DNA from: Sinonovacula constricta
Taxonomy: Eukaryota; Mollusca; Bivalvia; Cardiida; Solecurtidae
NCBI GenBank assembly: GCA_007844125.1
Contig: CM017558.1
Location: forward strand, 49,446,772-49,510,771
Length of the DNA: 64,000 bases
Direction: 5' to 3'
Shown here: positions 60,364 through 64,000 of the stretch, piece by piece
Layout of the letters: each line of letters begins with the position of its first letter
Numbering within the stretch: position 1 is the stretch's first letter
Made by a program: the position numbers and the translations under genes
The notes under the pieces: generated by a model
Seen by the model: the letters and a program-made list of their open reading frames with translations, nothing else
Database searches by the model: none
Told to the model about the DNA's origin: nothing

Positions 60364-63300
60364 ATGTCGATGCCTGAAGGCATACATTCTATGGTCCACC
60401 TATACTTAATTGTAATGTTCTATTGTCATGCCATGTTGATGTCTATAGGCATACATTCTGCGGTCCACCTATACTTAATTGTAATGCTCCATTGTCATGC
60501 CATGCTGATGTCTATAGGCATACATTCTGCGGTCCACCTATACTTAATTAGAACGCTCCATTGTCATGCCATGTTGATATCTATAGGCATACATGCTATG
60601 GTCAACCTATACTTAATTAGAACGCTCCATTGTCATGCCATGTTGATATCTATAGGCATACATGCTATGGTCAACCTATACTTAATTAGAACGCTCCATT
60701 GTCATGCCATGTTGATATCTATAGGCATACATGCCATGGTCAACCTATACTTAATTAGAACGCTCCATTGTCATGCCATGTTGATATCTATAGGCATACA
60801 TGCTATGGTCAACCTATACTTAATTAGAACGCTCCATTGTCATGCCATGTTGATGTCAATAGGCATACATTCTGCGGTCCACCTATACTTAATTAGTACG
60901 CTCCATTGTCATGCCATGTTGATGTCTGTAGGCATACATTCTGCGGTCCACCTATACTTAATTGGTACGCTCCATTGTCATGCCATGTGATGTATGTGTG
61001 CCTACATTATATGGTCCACCTATACTTAATTGGTACGCTCCATTGTCATGCCATGTTGATGTCAATAGGCATACATTCTGCGGTCCACCTATACTTAATT
61101 GGTACGCTCCATTGTCATGCCATGTTGATGTCTGTGTGCCTACATTATATGGTCTACCTATACTTAATTGGAACTCTCCATTGTCATGCCATGTTGATAT
61201 CTATAGGCATACATTCTGCGGTCCACCTCTACTTAATTGTAATGCTCCATTGTCATGCCATGTTGATATCTATAGGCATACATTCTACGGTCCACCTATA
61301 CTTAATTGGAATGTTCCATTGTCATTCCATGTTGATGTCTATAGGCATACATTCTACGGTACACCTATACTTAATTGTAATGCTCCATTGTCATGCCATG
61401 TTGATGTCTATAGGCATACATTCTGCGGTCCACCTATACTTAATTATAATGCTCCATTGTCATGCCATGTTGATGTCTGTATACCTACATGCTATGGTCA
61501 ACCTATACTTAATTCGTACGCTCCATTGTCATGCCATATTGATGTCTATAGGCATACTTTCTGCGGTCCACCTATACTTAATTGGAATGTTCCATTGTCA
61601 TTCCATGTTGATGTCTATAGGCATACATTCTGCGGTCCACCTCTACTTAATTGTAATGCTCCATTGTCATGCCATGTTGATGTCTATAGGCATACATTCT
61701 GCGGTCCACCTCTACTTAATTGTAATGCTCCATTGTCATGCCATGTTGATATCTATAGGCATACATTCTGCGGTCCACCTATACTTAATTGGAATGCTCC
61801 ATTGTCATGCCATGTTGATGTCTATAGGCATACATTCTGCGGTCCACCTATACTTAATTGGAACACTCCATTGTCATGCCATGTTGATGTCTATAGGCAT
61901 ACATTCTGCGGTCCACCTATACTTAATTGGAATGCTCCATTGTCATGCCATGTTGATGTCTATAGGCATACATTCTGCGGTCCACCTATACTTAATTGGA
62001 ATGCTCCATTGTCATTCCATGTTGATGTCTATAGGCATACATTCTGCGGTCCACCTATACTTAATTGGAATGCTCCATTGTCATGCCATGTTGATGTCTA
62101 TAGGCATACATTCTACGGTCCACCTATACTTAATTGGAACACTCCATTGTCATGCCATGTTGATGTCTATAGGCATACTTTCTGCGGTCCACCTATACTT
62201 AATTGTAATGCTCCATTGTCATGCCATGTTGATATCTATAGGCATACATTCTGCGGTCCACCTATACTTAATTGTAATGCTCCATTGTCATGCCATGTTG
62301 ATGTCTATAGGCATACATTCTGCGGTCCACCTCTACTTAATTGTAATGCTCCATTGTCATGCCATGTTGATGTCTATAGGCATACATTCTGCGGTCCACC
62401 TATACTTAATTGTAATGCTCCATTGTCATGCCATGTTGATGTCTATAGGCATACATTCTGCGGTCCACCTCTACTTAATTGGAATGCTCCATTGTCATGC
62501 CATGTTGATATCTATAGGCATACATTCTGCGGTCCACCTATACTTAATTGGAACACTCCATTGTCATGCCATGTTGATGTCTATAGGCATACTTTCTGCG
62601 GTCCACCTATACTTAATTGTAATGCTCCATTGTCATGCCATGTTGATATCTATAGGCATACATTCTGCGGTCCACCTATACTTAATTGTAATGCTCCATT
62701 GTCATGCCATGTTGATGTCTATAGGCATACATTCTGCGGTCCACCTCTACTTAATTGGAATGCTCCATTGTCATGCCATGTTGATATCTATAGGCATACA
62801 TTCTGCGGTCCACCTATACTTAATTGGAACACTCCATTGTCATGCCATGTTGATGTCTATAGGCATACTTTCTGCGGTCCACCTATACTTAATTGGAATG
62901 CTCCATTGTCATGCCATATTGATATCTATAGGCATACATTCTGCGGTCCACCTCTACTTAATTGTAATGCTCCATTGTCATGCCATGTTGATGTCTATAG
63001 GCATACATTCTGCGGTCCACCTCTACTTAATTGGAATGCTCCATTGTCATGCCATGTTGATATCTATAGGCATACATTCTGCGGTCCACCTATACTTAAT
63101 TGGAACACTCCATTGTCATGCCATGTTGATGTCTATAGGCATACTTTCTGCGGTCCACCTATACTTAATTGGAATGTTCCATTGTCATTCCATGTTGATG
63201 TCTATAGGCATACATTCTGCGGTCCACCTCTACTTAATTGTAATGCTCCATTGTCATGCCATGTTGATGTCTATAGGCATACATTCTGCGGTCCACCTAT

Positions 63301-64000
63301 ACTTAATTATAATGCTCCATTGTCATGCCATGTTGATGTCTGTATGCCTACATGCTATGGTCAACCTATACTTAATTCGTACGCTCCATTGTCATGCCAT
63401 ATTGATGTCTATAGGCATACTTTCTGCGGTCCACCTATACTTAATTGGAATGTTCCATTGTCATTCCATGTTGATGTCTATAGGCATACATTCTGCGGTC
63501 CACCTATACTTAATTGTAATGCTCCATTGTCATGCCATGTTGATATCTATAGGCATACATTCTGCGGTCCACCTATACTTAATTGGAATGTTCCATTGTC
63601 ATTCCATGTTGATGTCTATAGGCATACATTCTGCGGTCCACCTATACTTAATTGGAACACTCCATTGTCATGCCATGTTGATGTCTATAGGCATACATTC
63701 TGCGGTCCACCTATACTTAATTGGAATGCTCCATTGTCATGCCATGTTGATATCTATAGGCATACATTCTGCGGTCCACCTATACTTAATTGGAATGCTC
63801 CATTGTCATGCCATGTTGATATCTATAGGCATACATTCTGCGGTCCACCTATACTTAATTGGAATGCTCCATTGTCATGCCATGTTGATGTCTATAGGCA
63901 TACATTCTGCGGTCCACCTATACTTAATTGGAATGCTCCATTGTCATGCCATGTTGATGTCTATAGGCATACATTCTGCGGTCCACCTATACTTAATTGT
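60364..64000 (+). repeat. 69-bp satellite array, more than 50 units, running off the window
   Basis: Same unit as at 24450-25002. The position of CTTAATT steps by exactly 69 bp from 61025 to 63992 (43 intervals, no indel). The only indel noticed is one missing base near 60989. From 61053 to the window end the plus strand is open in two frames (about 980 codons) because 69 is divisible by 3. Local sub-families are visible: five near-identical units with AGAACGCTCC at 60548-60850, and a four-unit higher-order repeat (276 bp) at 62474, 62750 and 63026. Confidence 0.96.

Overview
The window looks like nuclear DNA of an invertebrate animal, most likely a bivalve mollusc. It is AT-rich, has GT-AG introns, non-LTR retrotransposons, a tRNA-derived SINE and many minisatellites, and it carries duplicated genes of the HSPA12 type (divergent Hsp70 proteins, a family known to be expanded in bivalves). 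The species assignment is inference; no database was searched.

The backbone is a tandem segmental duplication. Block 1 runs from about 2.1 to 25.0 kb and carries HSPA12-like gene 1 (six exons, 10800-22578, 587 aa predicted). Block 2 runs from about 33 kb past 61 kb and carries HSPA12-like gene 3 (six exons, 50736-59424, 582 aa predicted). Exon lengths and phases are identical except for a 15-bp difference in exon 4. Between them lies a decayed third copy (26322-28975) with remnants of exons 4-6 only. Pieces of the duplicated flanks also lie at 32.98-33.12, 34.68-36.07 and 36.84-39.23 kb.

Insertions separate the copies, and comparison of paralogous positions shows several of them. A LINE (about 3149-7340) sits in block 1, and its 5' part plus flank is repeated in tandem with a 1,799-bp period. 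A 5.8-kb insertion (14300-20103) holding a dead minus-strand LINE lies in intron 3 of gene 1, flanked by a 12-bp target duplication; gene 3 keeps the empty site. A ~320-bp dispersed repeat occurs three times. A pogo-like remnant lies upstream of gene 3. About 8.5 kb of extra DNA splits the upstream flank of gene 3; it contains a 2.25-kb element with inverted terminal repeats (42364-44610) that encodes a 51-bp-repeat/zinc-ribbon-like protein, and a SINE (45849-46140).

Tandem repeats are prominent: a 69-bp array downstream of each intact HSPA12-like gene (8 units at 24.45 kb, more than 50 at 60.36 kb to the window end), a 24-bp array (30.47-31.81 kb), a 51-bp array (42.89-43.74 kb), a 28-bp hairpin array (55.68-56.45 kb), a 21-bp array (45.08-45.21 kb), and a degenerate ~42-bp array (26.56-27.9 kb) that appears to derive from an exon 5 splice-donor junction. 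The two intact HSPA12-like genes are the only conventional host genes I can support. The rest is mobile DNA, repeats, pseudogene remains or sequence in which I see nothing.
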